The notes beneath the pieces are model-generated. The model was not told where the DNA came from and ran no database searches. It worked only from the letters and a program-made list of their open reading frames with translations. Positions 1-14,289 of a stretch of 64,000 nt of DNA are shown one piece after another. The position numbers and the translations under genes are program-made. Source of the DNA: Pomacea canaliculata (lineage: Eukaryota > Mollusca > Gastropoda > Architaenioglossa > Ampullariidae); assembly GCF_003073045.1 (NCBI RefSeq), contig NC_037596.1, positions 8,635,587 to 8,699,586 of the forward strand, written 5' to 3'. The first letter of the stretch is position 1. Every line of letters starts with the position of its first letter.

Positions 1-534
1 TGTAAGCATGTCTTGCCTGATGCAGCTTTTGATGTCATTGTCCGCTCCAGCATCCTTGTTGACAATTGCTCACCAGATAAAGCAGTCTGTTTCCAGGATG
101 TTCTCTCCTTGAAGCTGGATTGGAAGTTCCTGCTTGTTGTTGATTCTCATCACTTCAATCTTCTTTCTGTTGAACTTTAAGCCAGTCTTCTCTGCTTCCT
201 CTGCTAGCTTACTCACTTTGGTTTGTGGATGCTGCTCCTGTGAGATAGGAGACTATCATCTGCCAAGTGCAGGTCCTTTAGCTGTTTGGTGAAGGCCTAC
301 TAGATACTAGTGGTGTTGTGTTGGGTTGTTTTGTGCATAATCCAGTCTATGACCATCAGGAAGATTGTTGGTGATAATATGCAACCCTGTCTTACGCCGG
401 TCTTCATTACCAAAGGTTCAGTGAGTTTGCCGTTGTGGATAACATGGCAGGATGAGTCTTTGTACAACCCCTGGATATTGTTTATGAGCTTAGGAGGAAT
501 GCCATAGTAGATCATCAGCCTCCAGATGGACATC
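1..534 (-). mobile_element. Non-LTR retrotransposon (LINE) reverse-transcriptase fragment
   Basis: Read on the minus strand, the segment carries reverse-transcriptase motifs. GVRQGCILSP is followed by a hydrophobic stretch ending in VIDW, and further on an LADD box stands where the catalytic YADD/FADD lies, then RKKIEVM. Frames are interrupted, so it is a decayed relic. The 3' end lies beyond the left edge. The same subfamily recurs at 9360-10228 on the opposite strand, where the DNA around VIDW is nearly identical. It looks like an RTE/I-like element; the exact clade cannot be fixed by eye. Confidence 0.85.
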
Positions 535-1465
535 CCTGTCTACACTTCTGGAAATAAAGCTGATGCTTATGCCTGTCTGCACTGTATCTATGTTTGAAAC
601 TATTTTTACCACATTGCTTACTTGTCATGTTTTGTTTCATTGAGGAATTCTTACCCTGTTCTTTCTCATAACATGTTAGTATTATATACATTAATATTAG
701 ACCTAATGATATATTCCTTCCAATGATAACCTTTAGACTGTCTTTGTCTTTGTTTTTGTGCAGGTTAGAGGGTAGTAGTGTAGGTTTTTTTGGTTTTTTT
801 TTTTTTTTTTTTTTTTTTTGCATTATTCAGAAAGTGGTCCAAAGCCATGCTTTATTTATTTTTCTGTCTTCGCAATTAATGAGTACATAAAAAAACCCCA
901 TCCATATTTAACTTGTGGTTAAATCCATTTGAACATGCCAAGTAATTGTTGATTGAATGACACATTTTCCTCATTCCTAATCATTCCTTGTTTAAACAGG
1001 GAATTTAATAGGACCAAATACAGTGTGTTTGTCAGCCAGGAAGTTGAGAATCACATTTTATTTTTAAAACTGACAAAGTAAAATAAACATTTATTTGATT
1101 TTTGAGTAGTTTTGTATTCTCAAATCACTCATGGGACCTTATTTCCATTTGAATAGACAACTAACTGCAAAAAAATAACCTCCATTTTTTTGGAAATAAT
1201 TGGAACAGCTCCTCACAGGTGTTTCCAATTTCTATGAAGTTCGTTTCAAATCGAAGGATGTAGAAAAACTACCAACCAAAGTAGCAAAGAATGTGTGTTT
1301 CTTTTATTAATAATTCTCTCTGCTCAAGTCAAGAGGCAGATTGCTTAATGAAACTTCTTCACACTCACATCATGATTACTACCATTCTCATAGTAGCTCA
1401 GCAAACTTTAATTAACATTAATTATATCTTCATGCTTAATATTATGATGGGTTGTTTTGCTTATA
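535..1465. other. 5' flank of the SLC17-like gene, no recognisable gene
   Basis: AT-rich DNA with a pure T run at about 793-820, the mark of a poly(A) tail of something inserted on the minus strand. No coding frame beyond chance was seen. A pyrimidine-rich AG at 1465 just before the start codon suggests that an untranslated leader exon of the downstream transporter lies in or upstream of this stretch; it could not be located. Confidence 0.4.
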
Positions 1466-1476
1466 GATTAGCTACC

Positions 1477-4400
1477 ATGGAAAGTGAGCATGAGAGACTT
1501 ACATCATCTGTGAGTGAGCAGCATGGCAACATGGCAGCCTCTGATACCAATTATCCCACCTTCAGCCATGAATGTGATGACAACGCACTGACAAAAAAGA
1601 AAAGAAAATGCTGGTCCTTACCAAAACGCTATATTGTAGCCTTGCTGGCTTTCCTTGGATTTGGTTAGCAGCTGTTTGCCTATAGTTTCAACAGTATGCA
1701 TGCTGTGTGTGTGCATTCATGCACATCTGAATGGGACAGTATGTACATAAAAATCTGATCAACAGTATATGCCTTAGGATTTGTTATTCTTGAATATTCT
1801 CAAATAAGTGTTTTAAGTGGTTGTAATTAATGTTAACAAGTTGACCAGATTGCAAAATATTTTTCAAAAAACTGGGATGAACTCATAAATAGTGGTTTCC
1901 AAACAGAGCAAATGAAACCCCACACCTATCCATTGTCAAACTTAGAGGTCATAAAGTTTGACATTATGAATGACCATGGCAACACTTACATTGTCAAAGC
2001 TACATCCACCTGGAGAACTGGGAGCATATTAGGCATGTTCATAAATGGTTATGGCTGCTTTCTGTGCATTGTCATGTTTATAGGCTTGCATCTCAAAAAC
2101 TGAGGGAAAGGTTAAGGGGTGTAGGGAAGAGGATATGCACTCATGTTTCATGCACGCTAATCTGAGTGCAAACTCAATTTTAAATGAATGGGTTTAGTTC
2201 ATCAAAAGTTACCACATCCTTAAAAGTGAGTGAAAACATTTATTCTGTTTGAGCTTTGCAATTCTCACCTGGGTTTTAAAAAGAGATTATGATGACACAG
2301 CTTGAACAACAGCTTCTAGCATATGCTTTCTTCTCTTGCATTTATGCAACTTTCATTGATGATGCTAGTACAGATTTAGGTAAATGCACATAATAAAATG
2401 AAAATTTACTACACATTTTTGTAATAAACAGATAGCAGCTGTAGGCTCTGTTAGCTTGTAAGCAACGTTGAGCTTAATTTAAACTAGACTTTAAATAAAT
2501 AAAAGCATAAATTTTGAAGTATTTTGGTTTATCACCAACATGATTTTCCTGCATTTTATATTTACTTATTTGACGTACACAGTCATAGTGCAGACATGAG
2601 ATGCTAAGGCAGTGTGTCCTTTGTTGTCTAGCCTCTGCTTTATGCGCAACATGGTTCCCCTTTTTCTTGTTTTAGACCAATTTTTCCACTGCCTGCCCAT
2701 TCTAGTTTTCTTCCTTTAATTTATTGTATTTATATAATTTTAATATATTATGCATCTTTAAAATTTTAAAAAATTTGTATATTATGTTTTATTTAGTATG
2801 CAAAGATTAAAACTTGAACATTATCTTATAGTGTGGTACTATTTCAGCTAACATATACTCCATGAGAGTGAACCTCAGTGTTGCCATTGTTTCCATGACA
2901 AGCAACAAGACCAGAATCTACAATGACTCTCTTGTGGTGAGAAAAATATGATTACACTGTTATTGTAAATTTGTTGAGCAAGGCTGATCTTGTTATTCTT
3001 TGTAAAGCCTTTTTGTAGCTAGCTTGTTTTATTGCTGTGTATTGCATCACTACTTAGGATTCATATGCAAGAAACCTGTTAACTGCCTATATATATATAT
3101 AAAAAAAAAAAAATTCTGTTCAGACACAACCAGGAACCCTTATTCTAAAAAAAATCCCTACATTAAACGCCCCCCAAAAAAACTCCCCCAACCAGGAAAA
3201 TCAGGGTTCAAAAATATTTGCATTGGAAGATTCAATTTCCCTTCCGAAATGCAACATATAGATTTGTGATTTTGGTAGACCAGTACATTATGATGGATGG
3301 AAGGTAGTAATGATTTTTCAATGGCCAGCTTACTGTAATTTAGGTAATATGGAAGATTATGACTTGTTATGATCAAAGACAGTTGCACTTAATGTCTGCA
3401 GCTGCAGATCAGTTGTGCTTAAATGATGGCTGTTGTCATCCTTGTTTTGCACGTCCACCCTACTCATGCATGTATGGAAGTGATTTCTTTTTCTGCTTTG
3501 AAGGTAAAGAATGTTTCTGTGTTGGTTTATATGTGTAAGCTTGGCCTTCCTTCCATTACTCTTTATGCATGTCTTGTAAATCATAAGTTTGAAGATGGAG
3601 AGGGTTAAAATCCATTATGATAATTTGCACACTACAGCACCTAACAGTTGATATGTGGAAGTTCCAGCTGAAAGTTTAGAAAAACGTAGATATTTTTTAC
3701 ATTATTAATTTTATGTGCTCAGGATGTAAATATCCACATGTTTTTGCATTATTGTTTTATAAAGAAGATGTAATTGTGAAGATAAATCATACTTTTCTTC
3801 TTCTTTGATGTAAGACAGTTTTTTAAAAAAAATGACAGTAAGTAGAAAAACAATTCTTATGGACACTGCAGAGTATAACGTACGTTTCTTCTTATAGTGA
3901 ACAAAGTCCACCCAGGTTAAAAGGCAGAAGAAAGGAGGTAGATGAATCTTGATGCTCTACAAAATATCAAACCTAATTTGTAATGCTTGCTTGTTTCTTT
4001 TTCATACTTTTTTTTCTGGAAGAACATCCTTTACAAGAGAAGATACTTTTTATCTTAAATAAAATGCACTTTTCTCACTACTGTTTTCATCTACTCTTTT
4101 TGATAAACTTTTAATATTTCATATTATTACAGATAACATCAGCTTACTCTGCAAACTAGCTCATCAGGTCATTAATAGCACAAGCTTTTTGATCAGGTTG
4201 GCTTAATGGCTTTTCATCTTTTCATTATCAAATTGTTCCAGTTTAAGGGTTTTTTTCCACCACCCCCATCACCTTAAATTTATACAATGTGTGCTTTACC
4301 AAATCTGTTTGTTATCAAACCTCTCTGACTGGTTATAATAAGGCAGAGGACTTAATCCCAAAATACTTCTTACTTGTAATGGTTTTCATTCATAAGGACA

Positions 4401-7400
4401 TTGTTGAACTGTAAGAAAGTGCAGGAGTGGCTTCTGCTATTTTCTTGTAGCTTAAATATTTGTGTGTTTCAATAGCTTTTCTAGCTTGAAATGGAATACT
4501 TAAATTTGCTTTGAGGTTTTGTAATTTTTTGTTATATTGTTTTTCATTTTGTTATAACTCTTCTGTGGCAAGAGTATTGATGATTCGCATTGTTTTGGTA
4601 TGGCATGCTTTCATTGCCATATTAATCTGATAATGAATGATTTTTGAGTGGTTTAGTTTAAGTTTGTATTGATTTATTTTTATGCATGTTTTTATCAATC
4701 CATACTCAGGCTGCCTAATTTTCAACATATATGTCTTGCCTGTGTTTTAGAAGCTTGCTTTCTTTACATCTAAGTCATCAGATTATAATAGTCTGTTTCT
4801 ATTTAACATTGTGATTCTGCACTCCCTGCTTTGCTTATTTGGTCTGTTTTTGATTATGTTTTTACCTATGTCCCAGCAGCCTAACAACTTGCTTTAATTT
4901 CATGCATCTGACCCTCTGCTTTTAACTGACAACATAACCCCTGATTAACAGGTTTATCCACCCGATTACCCTTGGTCCTCAGAGCTTCAAGGACAGGTGC
5001 TTGCATCTTTCTTCTATGGTTATATACTTTCACAGCTGCCAGGAGGTAAACAATTCCCTCAGATTATGTTTCATTGTGCTGTACTAAAAGCTTTTATATT
5101 TTTTCATTTATTATGTCTTCTAATGAAAACAACATCTAGGTGTGAACTATACTATTTTGGTGAACAGTGTGGTCAAGTTTTAATTTTTTTTTTAATCTGT
5201 CATCGGTTGAGGGAATGTGATGGCCAAGGCTAACTGTGTGTATTGAGTTATGTCTTGTGCTACTCGATATATCCATCTAAAATGATGTGTAAGGCTTAAG
5301 GAAAGGATGTAATAAATCATGAAGCTGTTGCATTTTGGAGGGAAAGCTTTGTTAAGACAGAAAGGAAAAAACCTTCAAGAATCTGGGGCAGTTTGTGGCA
5401 CAGTTTCTGTTGCCATGACAATGAGAATCAGGTGATATGGGTTCAGACTATGGGTCTGACACGACTATCTCTGGGTATGGAACCTGTTTGCTAGGCTTTG
5501 GTTGGTAGTTTTTTGTGGGTACTCCGGTTTCCTTCAGCCTTTGTGTATGTCAGTTGATGTAAATGTGCATGTGAGCATGCATGGGAGGGAAAATAACTTT
5601 GTTGAGATGTTTTATTTTATTTTTAAAGTGAACAGATCTAGAAGCTCCTTCATAACTGAATGAACAGAAATCTCAAAGTTTTGGATACATTGTAACATAG
5701 TAATAACGAGAATATGTACAAAGAGAACGACTAGTAAAAAAAAAAAAAACTTGGTTTAAGTTCATAGACTTTTCTCTATTTGCTTGTGCATTTGTTTGCT
5801 GCATTTGCCCATGCAGAAATTAACACATTCATTGTCATTTGTGTATGCATGTGTGAACTCACACTTTTATACACACCCCCTCCCCCCAACCCACCTATCC
5901 ACATAAAAATGATGTGAAGTAGCTTAGAAAATACAAACAATATCATTAGATGGTTTAAGACATAACAGTACTGCATTGACAACCATATCAGCTTGTACCA
6001 AGAAGTTATAGATGCTGCTGGTATGTCAAGCAGAATTCACAGTTTGAAGTTCAGCAGTTGGTCTAACTGGCACTATATTTAATGGTGAGATGTTATCAAA
6101 ATGCATTTAAGATTGTCATTGGCAGATACACTCTTTTGCTACTACTCATAAAATTATGCATCCTACAGTTAACAGGCTTCCTTACATTTAGAAACTACAA
6201 TTTGGAGGCTAACTTACATTAATTTCTTTTTTACTCATTTTAGGTTTTTTAGCCAATCGCTTTGGAGGAAAATATTTCTTTGGTGGTGGAATTTTTCTGA
6301 CAGCCATTCTGACACTTTTGACTCCTTTGTTTACTACATGGAGTGTCTTTCTCCTGATTGGAGCCAGGGTTTTTGAGGGTCTGTTTGAGGTATGCTGCTA
6401 GAAAAATATTTCAGTTATTTTGAAAACATTATGGCTTATGTATTTTTCACAATACATGACAGAACAACTCTTTGCATATGAAAAAGAGCTACAGATATAA
6501 TAAATATGATGATAAGTGGAGTACACTGGCAGTTTTAAGTAATGTAGTGTGTGATTTAAAGTTTGGTACCGTGTCTTGATAATACAACATGCTTACTATG
6601 TAGAACTAAAATTTTGATTGGAAATAGAAAAATACATCTCTGCTGAAATTTACCTTGATTTGTTTTTTCCTTAGTCTTATTTGGTTGTAAGCATTTATTG
6701 TATGTTCCATGTTGCCAGGTCGCAAATCACTATTAAAACTAGGCTATGGGAACCGAAGTGCTTAAAAATACGTACTTCTCCTCCAATCAGTGTAGATCCT
6801 TGAAATGCTTTTGCCATAATAAGGGACAAATCGTAAGACTGTGTATGTATGTGTATGTGTGCAATTGCATGTGTGCACTAGTATTGGGTCTTCCTCCTTT
6901 GTAATATATTCATTGAGTTAGATTGAAGGTTGTTGTAATATATTTTTAGGTAGACTAAAGATCTTTGCCATATCATCTACAGGGTGTGACCTATCCATCT
7001 ATTCATGCCATATGGGCCAAATGGGCACCGCCACAAGAAAAGACAAAATTGGCTACATTTGCATTTGCCGGTTAGATATTAATTAGTTTAAAAGTGTAAA
7101 AGTGATGTCTGTTTTTGCAACACATATTTTGAATGTTATGTGTCTGTGCATATGCACTTATTCAACACTAAAACAATTTTGCATGTATGTGTATTTAACT
7201 TTGAAAAAAAAATAAACAGGTTTTCCTAGACCAAATATCTATACAAAATCAGAACTTGGTGGCCTTATGCAGACTGAAATAAACTAAAAATTGATCCAGA
7301 GTAGACTTCTAGTTGAGCCATTAAAGATATGTAAGGGGAGGAAGTTTTGGGGGGCTTTGCCATGTTTGTAGAAGAAAGCTGCTATATTCACTTCTAGCAC

Positions 7401-10400
7401 TAGCAGTCTTCTGGACAACTCAAGGAGGAAGAATCTGAATTAGACCTCAGAAGGGACTGGAGAAAGCTAAGCGTGAGCCCAAGTCCCAAAATTTGACTTT
7501 ATAGTGACCTTACATTGGTGCTCACTTGCCAAGGCCTGGAGCATAAGAGATGGAAAGAAACCTGATTGATTGCTGTTTAGATATTGTGCATGCTTGCATC
7601 ATTCTGTACACTAGCCATTGATACAAGTTGGTCAGACATTATCATTTGCAGTAATGGACATTATGATTGCTGCCTGCCAATTACCACATTTCAAAGCCTT
7701 GGTGCAGGTCAGAAATAGTGATTTCATTTCAGGATCTTACTTTGGCACAGTGATTTCTCTTCCTTTGTCTGGAGCTCTTGCAGATAGCCAGTCAGGCTGG
7801 CAAGCTATTTTTTATGTACTTGGTGAGTTCTGCCTGTTCCTTGTACTTCTTTTGTCAGGACCAAATTGTTCACTATGTAAATAACATGTCATGCTAAGAT
7901 TTTGTTCATAATATTTTAGAACACTTGCTGTTGTTGTTCATGCCATCAGTATTGTCACATTACTATCAAACATCTTATAGTCCTCTTCTGACAAAGAAAT
8001 TAATAGATTAACAGAAAGATTTCTAGTCATTACATCTTGATTTTTCTGTACTTCAGCTGTGCTAGTTTGAAAATCATTTTTGCTGCATCTTTTTCTTCAA
8101 CTTACAGGCTCACTGGCAGTCGTATGGTTCCTGGTGTGGATGGTTATGGTTACTGAGAGTCCTGCAATGCACCCAGCGATCTCAAACAGTGAGTTGGAGC
8201 TCATCCAGCAATCTATAGGCTACACGGATGAACAGACCAAGGTAATTATTGGAAGATGACAAGAAAGTGATATGCAGCGTCATCTTATGCAGTTCACAGG
8301 AGTATGTTGATGAACTATTTACTAGAAGATGCAACAATGTGGGGTCCTTATATCTATGTTTACATCTGTTTTCTTGTACTAAATTCTAATATCATAAAAT
8401 TACTAAGATATTAACTGTATGGAACAGAGATCTCCTGTCATGAATGTAGGTTATGAGGCAGAAATTAAAAAATAATGTTTACTTAACTTATACAAACATA
8501 AAGTACAAAACAATGAAATATTTTATTAGAGTAAACATCAGACTTCAAGTATTACTATTATCATTTTCAGCTGTTGGAGAACAAATCAATGTCATATTGA
8601 GTGATTGGCAAGTGTCTCAAATATCACTCTTCGCCAATTGATTGCCTACTTTCAAATATGACACAATTCCTGAGTGGTTTACTATTGTAGCTTCTTAAGG
8701 AAAGTAATTCATAGTAAAATATTTCCAGAAAAAGCGCTTACAGTTTCTTCCCTTGTAATTTATTTACACACAGTGATGTGTTTGAGACACTGCCCAGTTC
8801 ACATAACAGTGTGCGAAACACTAGATGTGAAGATATTCGCTTCTCTAGCAGCATAGCATATAAAAATAGTTAATATAATTAATGAAATATGAAAACATGC
8901 CATAGAAGAGCATTCTTTTTCTTAACCATATCATCTTATCAAAAATATCTATTCAAAACCACACAAGGGATAACTTTACAGTGATACATATTTCTTAGAT
9001 TTACTTTCAGTTTGTTTAATATTTGTTACTGAATGGAATTCTTGTCAGTGCATACTTCATAAAACAGTGCTAAGTTTTATTCCTTATTTTGAGTGATTGA
9101 GTAATATTTGCTTGAACATGTTCAGCGGGTGCACCCTCCCTGGCTGTCAATGCTGGCGTCAGGACCAGTGTGGGCTATCACAGCAGCACACTTTGCTGAG
9201 AACTGGGGTTTCTACACCTGGCTGACAGGTCTGCCAACCTTCATGGAGCACATCCTACATGTAACTTTAATACAGGTATGGTCACATACTAGCTGAGACA
9301 GCAGTTTCCAGCATCCAAGTGCTTTGATGCAAATAAAATTTAATAACTTAGATATAAAGACCTTTTGTAATGAAAACTGGTGCAAGACATGGTTGCATAT
9401 TATCGCCAACAATCTTCCTGATGGTCATAGACTGGGTTATGCATTAGATGACCCAAGACAACAACACTGGTATTCAGTCGACCTTCACCAAGCAGCTAAT
9501 GGACCTGGATTTTGTAGATGACTCCTATCTCATTAGCATCAGCATGCACAAACTAAACTGAGTCAGAGGAAGTGGAGAAGACTGGCTTAAAGGTCAACAG
9601 AAAGAAGACTGAAGTGATGAGAACCAAAAAGCAGGAACTCCCAATCCAACTTCAAAGAAAGCACATCATGGAAACAGACTGCTTCACATATCTGGGGAGC
9701 ATCGTCAGCAAGGACAGTGGGGCAGACGACAACATCAAAACCAGCATTATCCCTCCACAGTAAAACCTGCTTCTTCAACACCAATGTGAAGGCAGTCCTA
9801 CTGTATGGTTCTGAAACCTAGTGAGTGACAAGACACCATCAGCAACAAGCTCCAGACCTTTACCTTCGATGCTTACGCCATATCCTGGGAATTAGATGGC
9901 CTGGAAAGATCTCCAGCAGCACCCTGTGGAAAAGAATGAACCAAAATACCACTGGCCAAGACATCAAAAAGCACAAATGAGGCTGGATAGGACACACCCT
10001 ACTGACACCAGCTGACACCATTGCCAGGCAGGCACTTGACTGGAACCATCAGGAAAAGGAAAGACCAAAGCAGACTTGAAAAGAACAGTAGATAGCAAGG
10101 CAAAGCAAGGCAAAGGATGCTGGAACCACATGTGCTCAACTGAGGGGGGCTGCCCAAATTGTGTCTGCTGGCAAGGTGTTGTTGCAGCCCTGTGCTTCTC
10201 AAGGATTAGCAAGGAATAAACTGAAACCTAGATATAAAGGGAAATAAGAGTTTCTTATTTAGTTTTATAATTAGATTTTATGAAGAGTTTATGCAGTGGG
10301 AGGAAATGGTTACATATATGCAGTTCTTGAAAGTATTATGATAGAGCGATGGCCGCACATGAGCTAGCTTTCAAACAGAAAGATTGTGTATTTTTTTCTT

Positions 10401-11584
10401 TTAGTCTGTTAGCCTCTTTCTTTGAAACTGTTTCTCAAGCACATTGATATCATTGATAAATTGATAATTTGCTTTATCAAGAGAAATAAAATCAGTTGTT
10501 TAAACCTTTTAATTTCTTTGCTTAAAAGTAAACAATGAGATATGCCTGCATAAGCACCTTGCTTTGCTATTGGTTTGTGCTCTTCAGGGTGGATTCTTCT
10601 CAGCTCTGCCGTATCTGGTGATGTGTATAATTGTCCTATCAGGGGGCATACTTGCTGACATGCTGCGAGCTAAATTTAGCGTTCCGACTGGTGTTGTTCG
10701 CAAAGTGTTTACCTGTGGAGGTTTGGTCATTTTCTTCTTTTCACAAAACATTTTTGATTCAGATCTATTTCAGGGGTTTTAACAAGCCAGGTTTTGTTGC
10801 TTCACGTTATGTGATTTCTTGCAGTTGTTGATAACACAAATTATGAAAGGATTCTGTTGTGTATGGGATATTTATATTAGAACTTAAAGAATTAAAGTTA
10901 AGTACTTTACGAATATGCTTCTTTTTTTTTTTTTTTTTGTTTCAGCCTTTGCCATTCAGGCAATCTTCATGGTGGCAGCAGGCTATGTTATGACAAAGGC
11001 AGCAGCAATATCTTGCTTGACTATTGCTGTTGGGATTGGTGGTTTTGCGTGGTCAGGATTCTCTGTGAATCACTTGGACATCGCACCTCAGTTTGCAAGC
11101 ATTTTGATGGGCCTATCTAACACATTTGCAACTCTGCCTGGCATTGTCAGCCCTGCCTTCACAGGAGCTGTTGTCACATCACAGGTATAATTGTTTTGTC
11201 AGATCTTCTTGCAGTTCACTTTAAAAAATGAGGTTGCCATGCCATGATATCATCTATAAGTGCTTGATGAAAGCAATTTTATTAAAGATAATAATGGGGA
11301 CTAAAAGATGGTGGAGATCATAATAATGACAGAGAAGATAATGAAGTTTGTATTATCTTTATGTAACACTGGCAGAATACAAATACACTTGGCTATCATT
11401 TATTACACTGTCTCTTTCACAGGATGATGCTGGCCAATGGCAGATCATCTTCTATGTGGCTGCAGGGATCTACGTCATGGGGGCTGTGGTTTATGGTATC
11501 TTTGCGTCAGGTGATCGCCAAAAATGGGCCGAGGTACCACTTGGGTACCAGCCATATTTGGAAGATCCAGAAAAAGATCACTAA
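1477..11584 (+). CDS. SLC17A5-like: SLC17-family anion/proton symporter, sialin-like, 11 coding exons
   Basis: Coding exons: 1477-1663, 2848-2936, 4952-5045, 6244-6389, 6983-7070, 7733-7822, 8108-8241, 9126-9275, 10588-10720, 10946-11184 and 11423-11584. All have GT-AG junctions and join in frame to 503 residues, close to human sialin (495). The start ATG has a good context (gctaccATGg). It is a major facilitator superfamily protein with 12 expected membrane helices. Family marks include R51-Y52 before helix 1 (aligned with sialin R39, the Salla disease residue), [12 protein letters not shown] in helix 1 (R69), a luminal sequon at N82, [25 protein letters not shown] (E172, H180), HFAENW, SALPYL and NHLDIAP (413-418). 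Sialin exports sialic acid with protons from lysosomes, and relatives load acidic transmitters into vesicles. Which substrate this copy carries cannot be read from sequence. Every exon is intact; intron 8 holds a LINE and intron 3 a SINE relic. Confidence 0.95.
5370..5545 (+). repeat. tRNA-derived SINE relic in intron 3 of the SLC17-like gene
   Basis: The stretch contains a degenerate B-box-like GGTTCAGACT and, near its 3' side, a GGTACTCCGGTTTCCTTC segment. That segment resembles a conserved body module seen in many animal tRNA-derived SINEs. Ends and target-site duplication are not visible, so this is an old copy. Confidence 0.4.
9360..10228 (+). mobile_element. 5'-truncated LINE in intron 8, flanked by an 11-bp target-site duplication
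   Basis: It encodes, with frameshifts, the C-terminal part of a reverse transcriptase: [14 protein letters not shown], a mutated FVDD box, RKKTEVM and a YLGS motif near 9690. Flanking copies of TAGATATAAAG at 9349-9359 and 10229-10239 are identical and mark the insertion ends. The element is 869 bp and ends in an AATAAACTGAAACC-type tail rather than a long poly(A). It belongs to the same subfamily as 1-534. It lies between exons 8 and 9 of the transporter, in the sense orientation, and leaves both splice sites untouched. Confidence 0.85.
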
Positions 11585-14289
11585 GTACTGTATTACATAG
11601 AAATTTCAAGCTTTCTGTGAAATACCAAAATGGCATTGGTCCCTTTTCCTCTCCACAGATGCATGTATATCATCAAACCAAGGAAGTTCTAGCTGCTGAT
11701 AAGCGCAACATTTGCTGCATCAAAGGAATCACATTTATTTAATGGTCAACCAGTTCATTCATTTGTAGCCAGTTCCTGACACTAGATTAAGATTCTGCAG
11801 TGTTGTTTTTCGCTACTGGAGAACCAGATTGTTAGTGTTATTTCTGTTTGGTGTTATTTTCATTGATTTGTCAGGCGGTTGGTCCTTTTCAAAAGAAACT
11901 TTACATTGTGATTTCTATTGTGCAAAAGATTTTTTATCATCATCTCTTCTTTCATATCTACTTTTTATGATTTTTCTCTTTAGTTTACAAAACAAAAGGA
12001 TTATGTCTGGAAAACACTGTAATAACTGCCATGATGCCAGTGCTTATTTTTCTGGTAAGCTTAGAGAATGAACTTCATTGGAGAGTGAGTGCCCATGCAT
12101 GTGTGTGTATAGGATTGATGCTTTGAGTCTTCAGTCATCTGTTTATTGCAGGTATCTGCTCCAGCTGGATGTGCAATAATACAAGGATGTTTTACCAGCT
12201 TTTATTTAAATGCTGGCATTTCCTCACAAGACTTGCTATAGGCCTTTACAAATAAGAGGGACTAAAATCCAAAGATAATATTTTACATTTCTTCAAATCT
12301 ACATTCTGCCTCATGGGGTGTTTTCCACTTTGTAAAATGGAATCTTAGCCACCAAAGTCTTTGACATTGCTGTCTTGCAATGTATTTTTCTGTGATAATC
12401 CCATTTTATTTATATTTTCTTCAGACTATCATAAATGACACATACATGCATTATAATGATAGCTGCACTTATGTAGTGCTTTTCTCCATCATCAGCTGGA
12501 CTCAAAGCACTTTACATGCAGGTGCACAAGCACTCCTTTTTAGGGCAGGCATCAAATGCACCTTTACGAAGAGGCATACACAGAGACATGCAGACAATGC
12601 ACAACAAAATAGAAATAAAGTTGATTGAGAGAGTGTTTTACCCAGCTTATTTAAAGATTTCTTATTATGTGCTGTATTAATATGCATGCTCATTTACAAT
12701 GTGGATAAATGTGGATGTTATGCAACATTCGTGATTAAGTTTGAGGATATAAAATTAAAATGCAGATAAGATTATTTAGACATTACTTAACACTCCAATG
12801 ACCATCTTGCAGTTTTTTTTTCTTGGATCTGCCCAATTGCCCTGTATCACAACTTTCTGCAGAAAGAACATAAAATTAGCACATTAATAAGGTGTCTGCT
12901 TGTTCATTGTCTCTTTGTTTACCAGCGCACATCAGTTGATTGTGCTTTATTATGATCTTTTGCAGAAGTTATGTGTTTTTAAAGCTACGATTCTTGTGAC
13001 TGATGTTTGTGCTCTGTTGCAAATTTTTGAAGAAATCATGTTTGAAAAAAATACATACAGTGCATTTTAACGATTTAAGTGAGCATCTTTTCTATCATGT
13101 TACGTGTATTCATCGATTGCTCTCACCTGGAGAGTTAAATATATAAATCTTCAGTCAAGTGCAAAAGTGGCTCAGTAAGCATGACCAAGCAAAAGTGAAA
13201 AAGACAAAGAAATGCACTGTGTGGTTTTTAGATACATGGAAACAACAGGTTGTTAGCTGCCAAATATAGCTGGTCATGGCATTCTTCAAGTGCAAGTCTG
13301 TTGCACACAGGGGAATAAGCAGTGAATTGTAGAGGAGGTACACCTCATCGCATGGCCTGTGATCAATAATAATAATGAGCTTTTGTTTCATGTGCAAGAT
13401 TGAACAGATTGCCAAAAATTTTGGAAATGCTGTAGCATAATATGTAATACTGCTGACATTTTTCAAAATCAACCTTTTTTTTGGTTAAAATGTGCACCTA
13501 CCTAAAAGTTATGAAAAAATGGCTCAGTTTTTATTTCCTACAGCAGTGTAGCTGCAAAGATTAATGAATTCATTTATATGAAATGACACTAACATACATG
13601 ATTTCAGCACACATGGACACAAACACACAGATCACCCTGTGTAATGAGCTGTTACTATATCCTAGGGGAAATGTGAGCCACCTTAACTATGATCATACTT
13701 GAAAGTCACGTCAATGTTTATAGTTTGAAATGTTTTTGTGATTGCAGTCATTTCTGGTTGTGACAAATATATATCGTCATAGAGCAGAGAAAATTACTTT
13801 TGTGTTTGTGTTTATTTTGAAATTTTGATACTTTTGCAACATACTTGAAAATAATATATAGCATATATAGGTAAACTTTAATACATTGGACTGGTATAAG
13901 GCATCCTTGACTGCTGTTTGAGCTTGGTTTATCTATATTTGATGATGATCTTTAAACATATTGTTAGGAAAAAGGTGTGGGGGGGGTGATTAATGGGAGT
14001 TGCATAAAATGGAAGAGAATTTCAATTGGGCAGCATATGAAAAGACACATGTGCTGAAGCATTTGGTACACAGTTTTATGGTGTGTGGCATGCAGGGGTC
14101 AACATTCCGTTGGGGGCATTTTGTAAGGGTTGTGTAGATTACAAACATTTTGGAGATGTCAGAGGCTTCAGTTGCTGTATCTTCTCCCTTCTGAGAATAG
14201 AATCATGCATTTATATCCCATAGCCAGACGGTTACTTTGTGAGCATAATAAAACATTCCAAATCAAAAGTGTAATAAATAAGTCACACA
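11585..14289. other. 3' UTR and intergenic flank of the SLC17-like gene
   Basis: Non-coding, AT-rich. Possible polyadenylation signals AATAAA occur at 12614-12619 and 14247-14252. Which one ends the transporter transcript cannot be decided. Apart from the repeat at about 12455-12530, no structure was recognised. Confidence 0.4.
12455..12530 (+). repeat. Dispersed repeat with TAGTGCTTTTC...CTCAAAGCACTTTACA motif
   Basis: The paired motif, a short TAGTGCTTTTC and about 25 bp later CTCAAAGCACTTTACATGC, is typical of a widespread family of animal repeats with this core. No ends or target-site duplication are visible, so it is only named as a repeat fragment. Confidence 0.35.
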
